A stretch of 21,614 bases of DNA, taken from positions 1-21,614 of the IMG/VR virus record IMGVR_UViG_3300024278_000016, one strand, 5' to 3'. Shown here in pieces: positions 1-8,248 of this stretch (its first letter is position 1; every line of letters starts with the position of its first letter). A program made the translations under genes and the position numbers. The DNA is from a virus. A model generated the notes under the pieces. It ran no database searches. It saw only the letters and a program-made list of their open reading frames with translations, and had not been told where the DNA came from.

Positions 1-288
1 ACAAAGGCGACAGCCGAGACGGTCGCTGGGCTTCCCGGCAAAGAGGGCGGCATGTTGGACGCCTTTGCGAAATATGCGGCCCCTGCATCCAGCGTTGCAA
101 ACATCGCGGATAAGGCTGGCGCTTTCGGAGGCCAGCCGATGCAGGCTCCGCAGGCTCAATTTCAACAAGGCCCCGGCTTTGCTGGGTTGCTGACTCCTAC
201 TGAGCAGGTTGACCCGGAAAAGCGTCGTCAGGCTCAACAAATGGCCGTGCAAGGGCTGCTCGGTGGCTATGGGAGGAACTATGGCTGA
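1..288 (+). CDS. C-terminal part of a phage virion-region protein (truncated by window edge)
   Basis: The reading frame is open from base 1 to the TGA at 286-288, so the start probably lies upstream. An internal ATG at 52 would give only 78 residues. The visible part is rich in Ala, Gln and Gly and ends in a Gly/Tyr-rich tail (LLGGYGRNYG). I recognise no domain. Its stop overlaps the ATG of the next gene by 8 bases, so the two are probably translated together, and it belongs to the same late operon as the two predicted ejection proteins downstream. A small internal or core protein is possible, but this rests on context only. Confidence 0.6.
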   Translation, partial: TKATAETVAGLPGKEGGMLDAFAKYAAPASSVANIADKAGAFGGQPMQAPQAQFQQGPGFAGLLTPTEQVDPEKRRQAQQMAVQGLLGGYGRNYG

Positions 289-1561
289 ACAAGGCGGACT
301 CCTCGACTTCCTGAACTCCCCGGGCGGAATGGGCTTGCTGTCCGCTGTCGGCGCTGGCCTGGCTGGCGCTCGTCGCGGAGGCACTTGGAACGCGGTCGGC
401 TCTGGCTTGCTTGGTGGTGTGCAAGGCTACGCGCAAGGGCAAGAGCTGCAACGTCAAAACGAGTTCGCCACTCAGCGCGGCAAGCTGTTCGACATGCAGG
501 CGCAGCAGTTGGAGCAAGCGCAGGCAGCGGCTAAGGCTGAGGCTGAGAGGCAAGCGGCACGCGACGCCTACCTTGGCGGCGTAGGTAAGGTGACAAGCCC
601 GCGTCTTGATGCGCAACCAAACCAAGCCGATCCGCGCCAGATGCTGGGCCTCGGATTCGACCCGAAGTTCATTGAAACCTACATGAATGCGGGCAACCTC
701 GGGAAAGCCAAGATCAAGGATTTCAAGGAAATCAGAAACCCTGATGGCACCGTGTCTGTGGTCGGCTTCGATGAGTTTGGCAACGTCACAAACACCAAGC
801 AAACGCCTTTCAAGGCGCCTGATGTTCGCGACTTCGGCGGATACGTGGGCGGTGTTGATCCGATCACTGGAAAGGTGACGAACTACGGTCAAAAGACCAT
901 GACGCCGGACGGCTTGGCCGCTGACCGACGCGCCCGAGAGGCTGCGACTCGCGAATCCATGTCGGTGACATACCAGACGGATGGTTCGGGCAACTTGGTG
1001 GCGGTGCCTAACCGTGTTCAGCCTGGCGCACCTGTTCAAAGCATCCCTGTGATGGGCCCCAATGGTGCGCCGATGGCTGGCAAACCGTCAGAGGCAGTCG
1101 CCAAAGAGCGCATGTCCATCAACCAACAGAGAGCGGCAATTCAAGGTGCATTGAACGCCGTGAAGGAAACGCCTTCTGCTTTCTCGCTTGGCCGCGGTCT
1201 CGCCACTCTGAGCGGAACAGTACCTGAATCAATCGCGGGGCGGACGGACTCGGACGCTGAGCGCAAAGCTCGCGCATTTGTGTTCAACAACGTGTCTGCA
1301 ACCATCAACGAGCGCGCGGGCGCTGCGCAGTCTGCTCAAGAAATGGCGCGACTGCGCTCGTTCCTGCCTGGCGAGACGGACAACGCGGCTCAGATTCAAT
1401 CCAAGCTCGAAGGCTTTTTGGGTTACTTGGATGAGCGGGAAAAGGGCATTGGCGGCAAACCTTCCGCCCCATCCGGCGGTCCTGCTGTTGGTGAGGTCCG
1501 CAAGGGATACCGATTCAAGGGCGGCAACCCAAGCGACCCCAAGAACTGGGAGAAAGTTTAA
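281..1561 (+). CDS. Predicted internal virion / DNA-ejection protein
   Basis: This is a 426-residue protein. I chose the ATG at 281 because GGGAGG (271-276) lies just before it; the frame is open further upstream to 209, but that start has no ribosome site. The N-terminus is Gly/Ala-rich and hydrophobic (FLNSPGGMGLLSAVGAGLAG). A Gln/Ala/Glu-rich stretch at about residues 50-90 is likely helical or coiled coil. The middle is repetitive polar sequence, and the C-terminus ends in a basic, aromatic tail. This make-up and its place before the fibre genes resemble the internal or ejection proteins of short-tailed phages, which cross the envelope with the DNA. No enzymatic motif is visible. The role is inferred from composition and position. 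Confidence 0.6.
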   Translation: MAEQGGLLDFLNSPGGMGLLSAVGAGLAGARRGGTWNAVGSGLLGGVQGYAQGQELQRQNEFATQRGKLFDMQAQQLEQAQAAAKAEAERQAARDAYLGGVGKVTSPRLDAQPNQADPRQMLGLGFDPKFIETYMNAGNLGKAKIKDFKEIRNPDGTVSVVGFDEFGNVTNTKQTPFKAPDVRDFGGYVGGVDPITGKVTNYGQKTMTPDGLAADRRAREAATRESMSVTYQTDGSGNLVAVPNRVQPGAPVQSIPVMGPNGAPMAGKPSEAVAKERMSINQQRAAIQGALNAVKETPSAFSLGRGLATLSGTVPESIAGRTDSDAERKARAFVFNNVSATINERAGAAQSAQEMARLRSFLPGETDNAAQIQSKLEGFLGYLDEREKGIGGKPSAPSGGPAVGEVRKGYRFKGGNPSDPKNWEKV

Positions 1562-1563
1562 TC

Positions 1564-3126
1564 ATGTCTGGACCCTGGGAAGACTTCGCGCAATCCGGTC
1601 CTTGGGATGATTTCAAGCCGCGCGGCGTATTGCAACCTGAAGCCAAGGCCGACCCGACAGCCGACATGAGTACGGCTGACAAGTTCCTTGCAGCGACTGG
1701 CTCCGGCATCGCTTCTGTTGGGCGCGCTGTGGGTCTTGGTGGCGTTCTGAGCAAGTTCGGCCTGCCTGGCACCAAAGCAGAAGCCGACGCCATTGACGCG
1801 CCTTTGCTGAACACGACAGCCGGTAAGGTTGGGCGGCTCGTTGGAAACACTGCGGCGGTTGCACCGGCGATGTTCATCCCTGGCGCGAACACCTACGCAG
1901 GCGCAACGCTTGTCGGCGCTGGTGTTGGTGGCCTGACCACGGAAGGGGATCTGTCTGATCGCGCAAAGGCAGCGGCTTTCGGTGCTCTCGGTGGCGCTGC
2001 TGGCAAGGGGGTTGTGGACGCAGGCGGCAAGATCGCCAGCCGATTCCTCAACAGCAAAACGGCAGAGGTTGCTGCCAACAAGGCGACCAACGCAACCCGC
2101 GACGCCACGCTGGCTGCTGGACGCCAAGCCGGTTACGTTGTGACCCCTTCGCAAGCTGGCGCGGGCGGTATCGTCAACAAGATTGCGGAAGGATTGGGCG
2201 GCAAGATCAAGACTCAGCAACTCGCCTCACTCAAAAACCAAGCGGTCACAGATCGCCTTGTGAGGAAGTCGCTCGGTTTGGCAGATGATGCACCGTTGAC
2301 GCCCGAAACCCTCAGCGCTGTGCGTCAGCAAGCCGGACAAGCCTATGAGGCCCTGCGCGGCATTGGCACGGTTTCTGCGGATGCTGATTTCAAGTTGGCG
2401 CTCCAGCAGGCCAGCAAGCAGACGCAAGGCGCATCCCGCAGCTTCCCTGGCTTGGTCAAGGCCAACCCGGTTGACGACATCGTGAAGGCTCTGGATCAGC
2501 CTCAGTTTGACGCGGGCGACGCCATCGACGCGGTGCGGGTGCTGCGCGACCAGGCGGACGGCTTTTACACCTCAGGCGACAAAGCCAGCGGCAAGGCCAT
2601 CAAGGGCATTGCAAACGCCTTGGAGGACTCACTAGAGCGTGCTGCGCAACAAACCGGCTCGCCTGAACTTGTGAACGCATTCCGTGAGGCTCGCAAGACC
2701 ATTGCCAAGACATACACGGTTCAAAGCGCTTTAGGGGCTGGTTCCGTCAATGCTCAGAAGCTCGCTTCGCAGCTGACCAAGGGTAAGCCGTTGTCCGGCG
2801 AACTCAAGCAAGTAGCGCAGTTCTCGCAGGCTTTTCCCAAAGCCACTCAGTCCGGCGTTGACGTGCCAGCGTTCAGCCCGCTTGACGTTTTTTCGGGTGG
2901 GATGGGTGTTGGCATGGGCAGCGCTCCGCTCGTTGTTGCAACGGCCTCCCGGCCTATCGCAAGGTCGATGGTCCTGAACCCGGTGTATCAGCGCGCAATG
3001 GTCAACCCGGCGCCTTACAAGGTCGGAGTTCTGCCAAGGGTGGCAAACCGAGTTCTCAACTCGGAAGCTGCGGGGCTTCTGTCTGTTCCGGTTGGCTCAC
3101 TGCTGGCAATCGATGCAGCAAAGTGA
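1564..3126 (+). CDS. Predicted internal virion / DNA-transfer protein with GPW-[ED]-DF repeats
   Basis: This 520-residue protein starts 2 bases after the previous stop, with GGGAGA about 10 bases upstream. The first 17 residues hold two copies of a short motif (GPWEDF and GPWDDF). Short repeated GPW motifs of this kind recur at the N-termini of phage internal or ejection proteins in my recollection. Residues of about 80-180 are Ala/Gly-rich and hydrophobic, suitable for membrane insertion. A largely helical region follows, and the C-terminus is again hydrophobic. It lacks any lysozyme or transglycosylase motif I can see. It is the last gene of the ejection-type cluster before the reversed membrane gene and the fibre genes. 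The family assignment is from pattern; the exact role is inference. Confidence 0.6.
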   Translation: MSGPWEDFAQSGPWDDFKPRGVLQPEAKADPTADMSTADKFLAATGSGIASVGRAVGLGGVLSKFGLPGTKAEADAIDAPLLNTTAGKVGRLVGNTAAVAPAMFIPGANTYAGATLVGAGVGGLTTEGDLSDRAKAAAFGALGGAAGKGVVDAGGKIASRFLNSKTAEVAANKATNATRDATLAAGRQAGYVVTPSQAGAGGIVNKIAEGLGGKIKTQQLASLKNQAVTDRLVRKSLGLADDAPLTPETLSAVRQQAGQAYEALRGIGTVSADADFKLALQQASKQTQGASRSFPGLVKANPVDDIVKALDQPQFDAGDAIDAVRVLRDQADGFYTSGDKASGKAIKGIANALEDSLERAAQQTGSPELVNAFREARKTIAKTYTVQSALGAGSVNAQKLASQLTKGKPLSGELKQVAQFSQAFPKATQSGVDVPAFSPLDVFSGGMGVGMGSAPLVVATASRPIARSMVLNPVYQRAMVNPAPYKVGVLPRVANRVLNSEAAGLLSVPVGSLLAIDAAK

Positions 3127-3132
3127 GGCGAG

Positions 3133-3375
3133 TTACCTTAGGTTGTTCAGCCAAATTCCAATGGCGCCAAACAAAAACATCGCAACAAAAGCGACAAGAA
3201 CAGCAAGCCATCGAATCCAAGGCTTGCGCTTCGTCAGGGTGCGATCCAGCAAGGCCCGCTTTGTCGGGCCATCTTTCATCCATCGTCTGACTGCCATCGT
3301 GGCGGGTATGCCGAACACAGTCAGGATGGCCAGCACAAAAAACGGCGCCGCCATCTGTACCCAAAACTGATCCAT
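3133..3375 (-). CDS. Small two-helix membrane protein, reversed within the late region (moron-like)
   Basis: This 80-residue protein is encoded opposite to every neighbour. The ATG at 3375 has AGGGGG upstream at good spacing; a GTG at 3381 is also possible but closer to that site. Two hydrophobic segments are clear, at about residues 8-26 (FFVLAILTVFGIPATMAV) and 58-75 (LAVLVAFVAMFLFGAIGI), separated by a strongly basic stretch (RTLTKRKPWIR). It ends 6 bases from the end of the converging virion gene. A reversed small membrane gene between late genes is typical of a moron, expressed separately and possibly in the lysogen, for example to modify the envelope or exclude other phages. I recognise no family, so the function is open. 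Confidence 0.65.
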   Translation of the reverse strand: MDQFWVQMAAPFFVLAILTVFGIPATMAVRRWMKDGPTKRALLDRTLTKRKPWIRWLAVLVAFVAMFLFGAIGIWLNNLR

Positions 3376-3407
3376 CCCCACCCCCTAAAAGTTTCCCGAA
3401 TCTTACC

Positions 3408-3441
3408 AAGCCCGCAGGCATAGCGCCTAGCGGGCTTTTTT
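3408..3441 (+). terminator. Rho-independent terminator before the fibre gene
   Basis: AAGCCCGC (3408-3415) pairs with GCGGGCTT (3430-3437). The loop contains a further AGGC/GCCT pairing, and a run of six T (3436-3441) follows. The T run is on the + strand, so it acts on rightward transcripts. It would cut off or reduce readthrough from the virion genes into the fibre gene. Confidence 0.8.
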
Positions 3442-3454
3442 GTTTGAGGTGCCC

Positions 3455-4111
3455 ATGCCTGTACCTGCATCCCTTGCTTCACTGTCCACTACCGCGGGCA
3501 GCAATCCGCCGAGTGGTGGAGAGAACCCGTTCCCTGATCTGGACGACCATTTGCGCGCTGGTTACTCGTTCGCAGCCCAAAACCGGGACGCCATCGCTGG
3601 CAAGTTGAGCGCTTCGGCTGTGTCGGCTTTCGGGCTGACGCTGATTGATGACGCAAACGCTGGCGCAGCTCGCACCACGTTGGGCGCGGTCGGCTTGACC
3701 GGCGATGAGACTGTTGCAGGCGTCAAGACCTTCAGCAGCTCACCGGTTGTCCCGGCTGCGACTACCTCTGGTCAGGCGACCAACAAGGGGCAGATGGATG
3801 CGGCCGTTGCGCTGCGCGTTGCCTTGTCTGACTTCACCGGCTCAAACCAACAGATCGCGGCCAGCGGGTTCCAAAAGTTCCCAGGTGGGCTGATCGTGCA
3901 GTGGGGCGAGGCAAGCGTCGTGTTCGACAGCTACTCCATCACATTCCCCATCACGTTCCCCAACGCTTGTTGGCAGTGCATCGGCGGATATCGCGGGATC
4001 GACTCGGTGATGGGGCAGCTCGGGAGCACATCCTTGACCACTTCAGGCGCAAGCGGGAACGCGTTCGGAACAGGCACCCAAACCCTGTACTGGATCGCCA
4101 TTGGCTACTGA
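3455..4111 (+). CDS. Tail fibre protein with gp53-like C-terminal domain
   Basis: This 218-residue protein starts at the ATG at 3455, with GAGGTG at 3446-3451; a TTG at 3440 is in frame but lies in the terminator T run. The N-terminus is low complexity and probably the virion-attachment part. Residues of about 55-110 hold the fibre phrases seen in phage tail fibres (DDANAGAARTTLGA, then ATNKGQMDAAVA). The last 75 residues match the gp53-like fibre tip: QKFPGGLIVQWG, then TFPITFPNACWQ and a final YWIAIGY. Such tips trimerise and bind the cell surface. It is followed by its own terminator and then two spike genes, so this phage carries several receptor-binding proteins. The family call is firm; the receptor is unknown. 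Confidence 0.85.
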   Translation: MPVPASLASLSTTAGSNPPSGGENPFPDLDDHLRAGYSFAAQNRDAIAGKLSASAVSAFGLTLIDDANAGAARTTLGAVGLTGDETVAGVKTFSSSPVVPAATTSGQATNKGQMDAAVALRVALSDFTGSNQQIAASGFQKFPGGLIVQWGEASVVFDSYSITFPITFPNACWQCIGGYRGIDSVMGQLGSTSLTTSGASGNAFGTGTQTLYWIAIGY

Positions 4112-4134
4112 CCCACATCTCACACAAAAAACAC

Positions 4135-4159
4135 AAGGCTCGCTTCGGCGGGCCTTTTT
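4135..4159 (+). terminator. Rho-independent terminator between fibre and deacetylase spike
   Basis: AAGGCTCGC (4135-4143) pairs with GCGGGCCTT (4148-4156) with one G-U pair. It is closed by a TTCG tetraloop and followed by TTTTT. This is a compact, stable terminator. Confidence 0.85.
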
Positions 4160-4174
4160 CATTGCTGAGGCTCT

Positions 4175-6094
4175 ATGACCATTCTCACATCTGCAAACGG
4201 CTCGCTTCCCCTGACGCTTCGCAAGGGCGAAACCTTGGTGATTCGGAACTACTCGGGGGTGGAGACTGTGACGGGTTCCATCGCTGCGCGTGAGGCAACA
4301 AAAGACGGTGCGGTTGTGTACGGCCCCCACAAGTTCGCCGCATCCGTTGTCATTACGACCACGGGAACGCTCGATTATCAAATCGTGATGGGCGATATGA
4401 CCACACCAGAGATCAGCGGTGTGTCTGTGGCGAGTTCTGGTCGCGTTCAATCTTTGACGGTGGGCGACGGCCCTGAGCTTGTCATTCAGCCGGGCAAGAA
4501 GTCAGGTTTCGGCTTCCGTGGATCGATGGGCCGCCAAATCTGCACATGGCCGTCGCTGTCTGTGGTCGCTGGCGACGCAACGCTTGTGAGCGATGTCCCG
4601 CCGATGCCAGACGGTGCTACACAGTCGGTGCGGGTGGGTCGATCTGTTGGCATCACGACTGCGCAGGCTGCTGTTGCGCTGGCTGCATACACACCGGCCA
4701 CCGGCACCTATCCATCAATCGGCATTTGGGTGAAGAACCCCGGCACGCGCCCGCTGGACTTCCGTGTGCGCCTGTGGAATGCGGCCTTCTCGCGTTCCAT
4801 CGTCTACGGTGGAAGCGCCCGCCCTGGTCGCGGCTGGGAGTTCTACACCATGAGCCCGCAGGCGACGGTGTTGTCCACTTGGACATTCGGAACCGATCAG
4901 ATCGCAGCCGTGCGCGTCGAGCAGTTTGACGCGGGCTCAAATGGTGCTTGGGTCGATGGTGAGTCGCTGATTTTTGGCGCGACCTACGCAGACATCAAGG
5001 GTCGCCCGCGCTTCCTGCTGACCTTCGACGACGTGCCGAGCAACGTCTATCGGCCCTCTCCACTCACTGCTTCGTCGCCTGTGAGTGGCCGCTCATCGAA
5101 GCAGATGATGGATTACTACGGCTTCCGTGGCACGGTGTTCCTGACGGGCAAGGTGTTCAACGCCACCAGCCAGGGTGCGACAACTTCCGACATCCTGCCC
5201 TTGCTCGATGCTGGTTGGTCTGTCGGCTCGCACTCCATGACTCACCCGGTCAACGCGGCTGGCGATGGTCTGCGCTTGCTTGGCCCGATGGGCTACAACC
5301 TCTCGCGCCAAGCGGGCAACGGCCGCAACGATTGCCGCGTCACCAGCACCACGGCGAGCACCGACACACTCACCTGCGAGGGCAACCACAACCTGAGCGT
5401 GGGCAGTCGGATTGTGTTCTACGACCAAGTTCCGACCGGCTTGCAAGCTGGCGTCACTTACTGGCCGTTCTCGGCGAGCGGCAACACCTTCAAGCTCGCA
5501 GCTACCGAATCACTCGCAAACGCAGGGACCGCCATCAACCTGACAAGCGATTGGACGGGTGCGGCTGAATATCGGTTTGCTGGCTCCGCCAACGACGACT
5601 CAGCCATCTACGCCGACATCATGGCGGGCATCGACTGGATCAGTTCATTCGGCATTCGAGGGCATGAACAGTATTTCGCGCTGCCCCAAGGCGGCTGGGA
5701 TCACTTCGTCCGCACTGCTGTTGAGCGTGCTGGCATCCGTTACACCCGAGGCATCGCAACCACTTCGGTTACCCATCGCTCGATCCACATGGGTCTGACC
5801 AACTCGGCCCGCCCGACTGGCGGAACGGTAAGCAGCTCCCCGCATTGGGCGTGCGGCTGGCCTGAACAGGCTGATGCGATTAGCACGGACAACGTGTATA
5901 GCCTGGCGCAAGCAACTGCGTATGTAGACGCCTGCATCACCAACGGCTACACCGGCGCCAACTACCACCACAACGCCAACGACACGCCCGACGTGCTCGA
6001 TGGACTGTTGGCCTACCTCAAGACCAAGAGCGATGCAGGTCTGATCGACGTCGTGACCATGTGGGACTTGGATCAGGAACTGAACTGCTGGTAA
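4175..6094 (+). CDS. Tail spike with CE4 polysaccharide deacetylase domain
   Basis: This 639-residue protein has GAGG 7 bases before the ATG. Residues 1-75 form a domain shared with the next gene and are probably the virion anchor. Residues of about 100-270 look like a beta-sandwich, perhaps carbohydrate-binding. The rest is a polysaccharide deacetylase (CE4/NodB fold). Its motif 1 is LLTFDD (281-286). Its motif 2 is GSHSMTH (351-357), giving a probable metal triad of Asp286, His353 and His357. A motif-3-like FALPQGGWD lies at 501-509 and a late histidine pair at 598-599. Between motifs 2 and 3, about residues 387-468 form an inserted module of the type found in other phage tail proteins (TDTLTCEGNHNLSVG, NTFKLAATE). 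It probably removes acetyl groups from capsule or O-antigen during adsorption. Substrate and activity are inferred. Confidence 0.85.
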   Translation: MTILTSANGSLPLTLRKGETLVIRNYSGVETVTGSIAAREATKDGAVVYGPHKFAASVVITTTGTLDYQIVMGDMTTPEISGVSVASSGRVQSLTVGDGPELVIQPGKKSGFGFRGSMGRQICTWPSLSVVAGDATLVSDVPPMPDGATQSVRVGRSVGITTAQAAVALAAYTPATGTYPSIGIWVKNPGTRPLDFRVRLWNAAFSRSIVYGGSARPGRGWEFYTMSPQATVLSTWTFGTDQIAAVRVEQFDAGSNGAWVDGESLIFGATYADIKGRPRFLLTFDDVPSNVYRPSPLTASSPVSGRSSKQMMDYYGFRGTVFLTGKVFNATSQGATTSDILPLLDAGWSVGSHSMTHPVNAAGDGLRLLGPMGYNLSRQAGNGRNDCRVTSTTASTDTLTCEGNHNLSVGSRIVFYDQVPTGLQAGVTYWPFSASGNTFKLAATESLANAGTAINLTSDWTGAAEYRFAGSANDDSAIYADIMAGIDWISSFGIRGHEQYFALPQGGWDHFVRTAVERAGIRYTRGIATTSVTHRSIHMGLTNSARPTGGTVSSSPHWACGWPEQADAISTDNVYSLAQATAYVDACITNGYTGANYHHNANDTPDVLDGLLAYLKTKSDAGLIDVVTMWDLDQELNCW

Positions 6095-6114
6095 GCCGCA
6101 TCCATTGATACCGC

Positions 6115-6136
6115 AGCGGGCAACGCCGCCCGCTTT
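6115..6136 (+). terminator. Hairpin after the deacetylase spike gene, probable weak terminator
   Basis: AGCGGGC (6115-6121) pairs exactly with GCCCGCT (6128-6134), followed by TTTCCCTT. The T tract is interrupted, so termination is probably partial. Confidence 0.6.
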
Positions 6137-6162
6137 CCCTTCCTGAACAACGAGGTTCAGCC

Positions 6163-7797
6163 ATGACCATCCTGACATCCGCGTCGGGCGCTCGTCCTTT
6201 GTCTCTGGCAAAGGGTGAGACGCTCATCATCCGCAACTATTCCGGCACGGAAACCGTAACGGGTTCGACTGCTGCAAGAGAGGATGCAAGCGCAGTCCTA
6301 GGCGCGGGTGCGGTGGCCTATGGCCCTCAGACTGGCGCGGCAACCGTCACGATCAGCACGACTGGATCGCTGGATCATTCTTCGGTCATGGGCGATCCGC
6401 TGCCCGCTGCTGACGTTCCTTCCAGCTTCGTCGCCCCAATTGACACGCCTGTCGGCTTTCGCTGGACAGGCCACCCGCTGACCCTGCGCCGCTCCGCTTC
6501 GGGCATCGTCACTGACTTTTCCATCACGGACTACATCCCGGCAATCACGAACATCTGGTACGTTGACCCGGTGAACGGCAACGATGGCACGGCGGCGGTC
6601 AACAACCGCTCGCTTCCTCTGCGCAACCTGAGTACCGCTCTGGCGAAGACCGATGTAGACCAAATCCGCATCATCAACCTGACTGGCGATTTCTTCGCCC
6701 GCACCTCGGCAGGCTGGAACAACATTCAACCTTCGCGCCCGTTGTCTGTGGTGGTTGAGTCGGGCCGGTTTGTCTCGATCAATGCCGGCTCTGCATCTCT
6801 GCCGACATGGGCGGTAAACGGCACTTACAGCAACGTCTACAGCACCACGATTTCGTCTGCCAGTGCAACGGGCGTGACCGACCTTTCCGCACGCACAGCG
6901 CACCCCGGTTTGGTGATCGCCAACAGTAAGCACACAGAGGTGCTGTCCTCTGTCGCCCGCCCGTTCCGAGTGCTCAAGAAGGTCGCCAGCCTGGCCGCTG
7001 TTTCCGCTGAGGCTGGAACCTGGTTCCACGACGGCACCCAGCTCCATGTGCGCGCCCACGATGACCGGAACTTGGTCGGCGATACGTCCATGCAGCCGAC
7101 GGCCAACACGAACAATGGCCGATTCCCCGCTGCCGTCAACAACATGAGCATCTACGTCCAAGGTGTTGACTTCGTTGGTGGCCGCCCGTTCTATGCCACG
7201 GTTGTGGAGGCATCGGCCCCAACTGGCTGCTCGCTGTACTTCAACGACTGCACGTTTCAAGGTGGCGGGCTGGCTAACGGGCTGGGCATTGAGTTCAACA
7301 TGCCCGTTTACCTGTACCGCTGCGGCGCGTTCTTCAACTGGAATGACGGCTTCAACTACCACTGCCCGACCGCTCCGGCTGCGGCTGGTGCCGCAACCTC
7401 TCCAAGCATCATTGAGGTTGAATGTCTCGCCTATGGCAATGGCACCACTGGCAGCACGGCAGCAAGTGACAACGCCAGCACGGCGCACGAGTACACCAAC
7501 GCCATCCGCCTCAATTGCGTCTATGAGGACAGCGCGGATCGCGTGCTGGTGGACATCGACAACGTGCATTCGTGGAACTTGGCGCCCTACGTCGGTCAAG
7601 CAACCACTGTCGCAGCAGGCAAGGAAAGCGTCGCCGCCCTGAACGCCTGCCGCATGTGGTTGGACTCGGCTGTGGTAATCGACGGGCAAAACCCCAAGTT
7701 TGCATCTGACTCAACGGCCATCCTGCGCCACCACGACAGCGGGCTTGCGGTCAACACGGCTGGTTACACCGGCACCGTTCGCGCCTACATCGGTTAA
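6163..7797 (+). CDS. Beta-helix tail spike sharing the N-terminal domain of the deacetylase spike
   Basis: This 544-residue protein has CGAGG before the ATG. Its first 40 residues match the previous spike at 32 positions by direct comparison (MTILTSA, KGETL, IRNYSG, ETVTGS, AARE), and similarity continues to about residue 78. From about residue 131 the pattern NIWYVDPVNGNDGT followed by PLRNLSTAL is the usual entry to a right-handed parallel beta-helix. The following 350 residues are Asn/Gly/Thr/Val-rich, as in pectate-lyase-like spikes. No catalytic residues can be assigned by eye. It is likely a second receptor-binding or depolymerising spike docking at the same kind of virion site as its neighbour. 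Confidence 0.8.
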   Translation: MTILTSASGARPLSLAKGETLIIRNYSGTETVTGSTAAREDASAVLGAGAVAYGPQTGAATVTISTTGSLDHSSVMGDPLPAADVPSSFVAPIDTPVGFRWTGHPLTLRRSASGIVTDFSITDYIPAITNIWYVDPVNGNDGTAAVNNRSLPLRNLSTALAKTDVDQIRIINLTGDFFARTSAGWNNIQPSRPLSVVVESGRFVSINAGSASLPTWAVNGTYSNVYSTTISSASATGVTDLSARTAHPGLVIANSKHTEVLSSVARPFRVLKKVASLAAVSAEAGTWFHDGTQLHVRAHDDRNLVGDTSMQPTANTNNGRFPAAVNNMSIYVQGVDFVGGRPFYATVVEASAPTGCSLYFNDCTFQGGGLANGLGIEFNMPVYLYRCGAFFNWNDGFNYHCPTAPAAAGAATSPSIIEVECLAYGNGTTGSTAASDNASTAHEYTNAIRLNCVYEDSADRVLVDIDNVHSWNLAPYVGQATTVAAGKESVAALNACRMWLDSAVVIDGQNPKFASDSTAILRHHDSGLAVNTAGYTGTVRAYIG

Positions 7798-7804
7798 CCA
7801 ACTT

Positions 7805-7821
7805 GGCCCGAGTGGGCCTTT
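7805..7821 (+). terminator. Short hairpin before the holin gene
   Basis: GGCCC (7805-7809) pairs with GGGCC (7814-7818) around a GAGT loop, followed by TTT. The stem is short, so it may only attenuate transcription into the lysis genes. It lies 5 bases before the holin ATG. Confidence 0.45.
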
Positions 7822-7825
7822 CATC

Positions 7826-8248
7826 ATGGACAGTCAAATGGAACTCGGAACGGCAGCCGCAAGCGCGGCGGGTATGGCAGCAGCGAAGGGCGCAGGCGGT
7901 GCGGCGCTCGGTGGCGCTGTCGTCGGCGGCCTGACCCTCTCGGCCCTGGTGGTGATGCTGCTCAAGCAGCCGCGCACATCAAGGGAGTGGGCTGTGGCGC
8001 TGATCTCGACGCTGGCGTGCTCGCTTGGCCTCGGCGGCTGGCTGGTGATCTACCTGGGGTTCAACACACACGCGGCATCGGCTGATCCGGTGGTGGCCTG
8101 GTTTGGCCTGCTGGAGATCGGTGGGACCATCTTTGCGGCTGGCTTGCCTGGGTGGGTGTTGGTGCGCATCGCGTTCAACACGATGGGCAAGTATCAGGAC
8201 AAGTCGGCCACTGACGTTTACAAGGACGTGAAGGGGATGCTGCCGTGA
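7826..8248 (+). CDS. Probable three-helix holin
   Basis: This 140-residue protein starts at the ATG at 7826; an in-frame ATG at 7838 could be a second, shorter start, as some holin genes use two. Three hydrophobic segments are visible at about residues 27-46, 54-78 and 89-117. A Gly/Ala-rich N-terminus precedes them and a charged, soluble C-terminal tail follows. Its stop overlaps the GTG start of the endolysin by four bases (GTGA), and spanin genes come next. Holins of this layout form the inner-membrane lesion that lets endolysin reach the wall. No obvious ribosome site precedes 7826; GGAC precedes 7838. The holin call rests on topology and position. Confidence 0.75.
   Translation: MDSQMELGTAAASAAGMAAAKGAGGAALGGAVVGGLTLSALVVMLLKQPRTSREWAVALISTLACSLGLGGWLVIYLGFNTHAASADPVVAWFGLLEIGGTIFAAGLPGWVLVRIAFNTMGKYQDKSATDVYKDVKGMLP

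Noticed and set aside
6298-7689. A 463-codon open frame on the minus strand opposite the beta-helix spike
   Set aside because: It is rich in Arg, Val, His and Ala with no domain, and has no ribosome site. The + frame has a shared anchor and beta-helix pattern, so this is an antisense shadow of GC-rich coding DNA.
3455-7797. A diversity-generating retroelement acting on fibre or spike genes
   Set aside because: No reverse transcriptase gene and no near-identical template/variable repeat pair with adenine differences was seen in the window.
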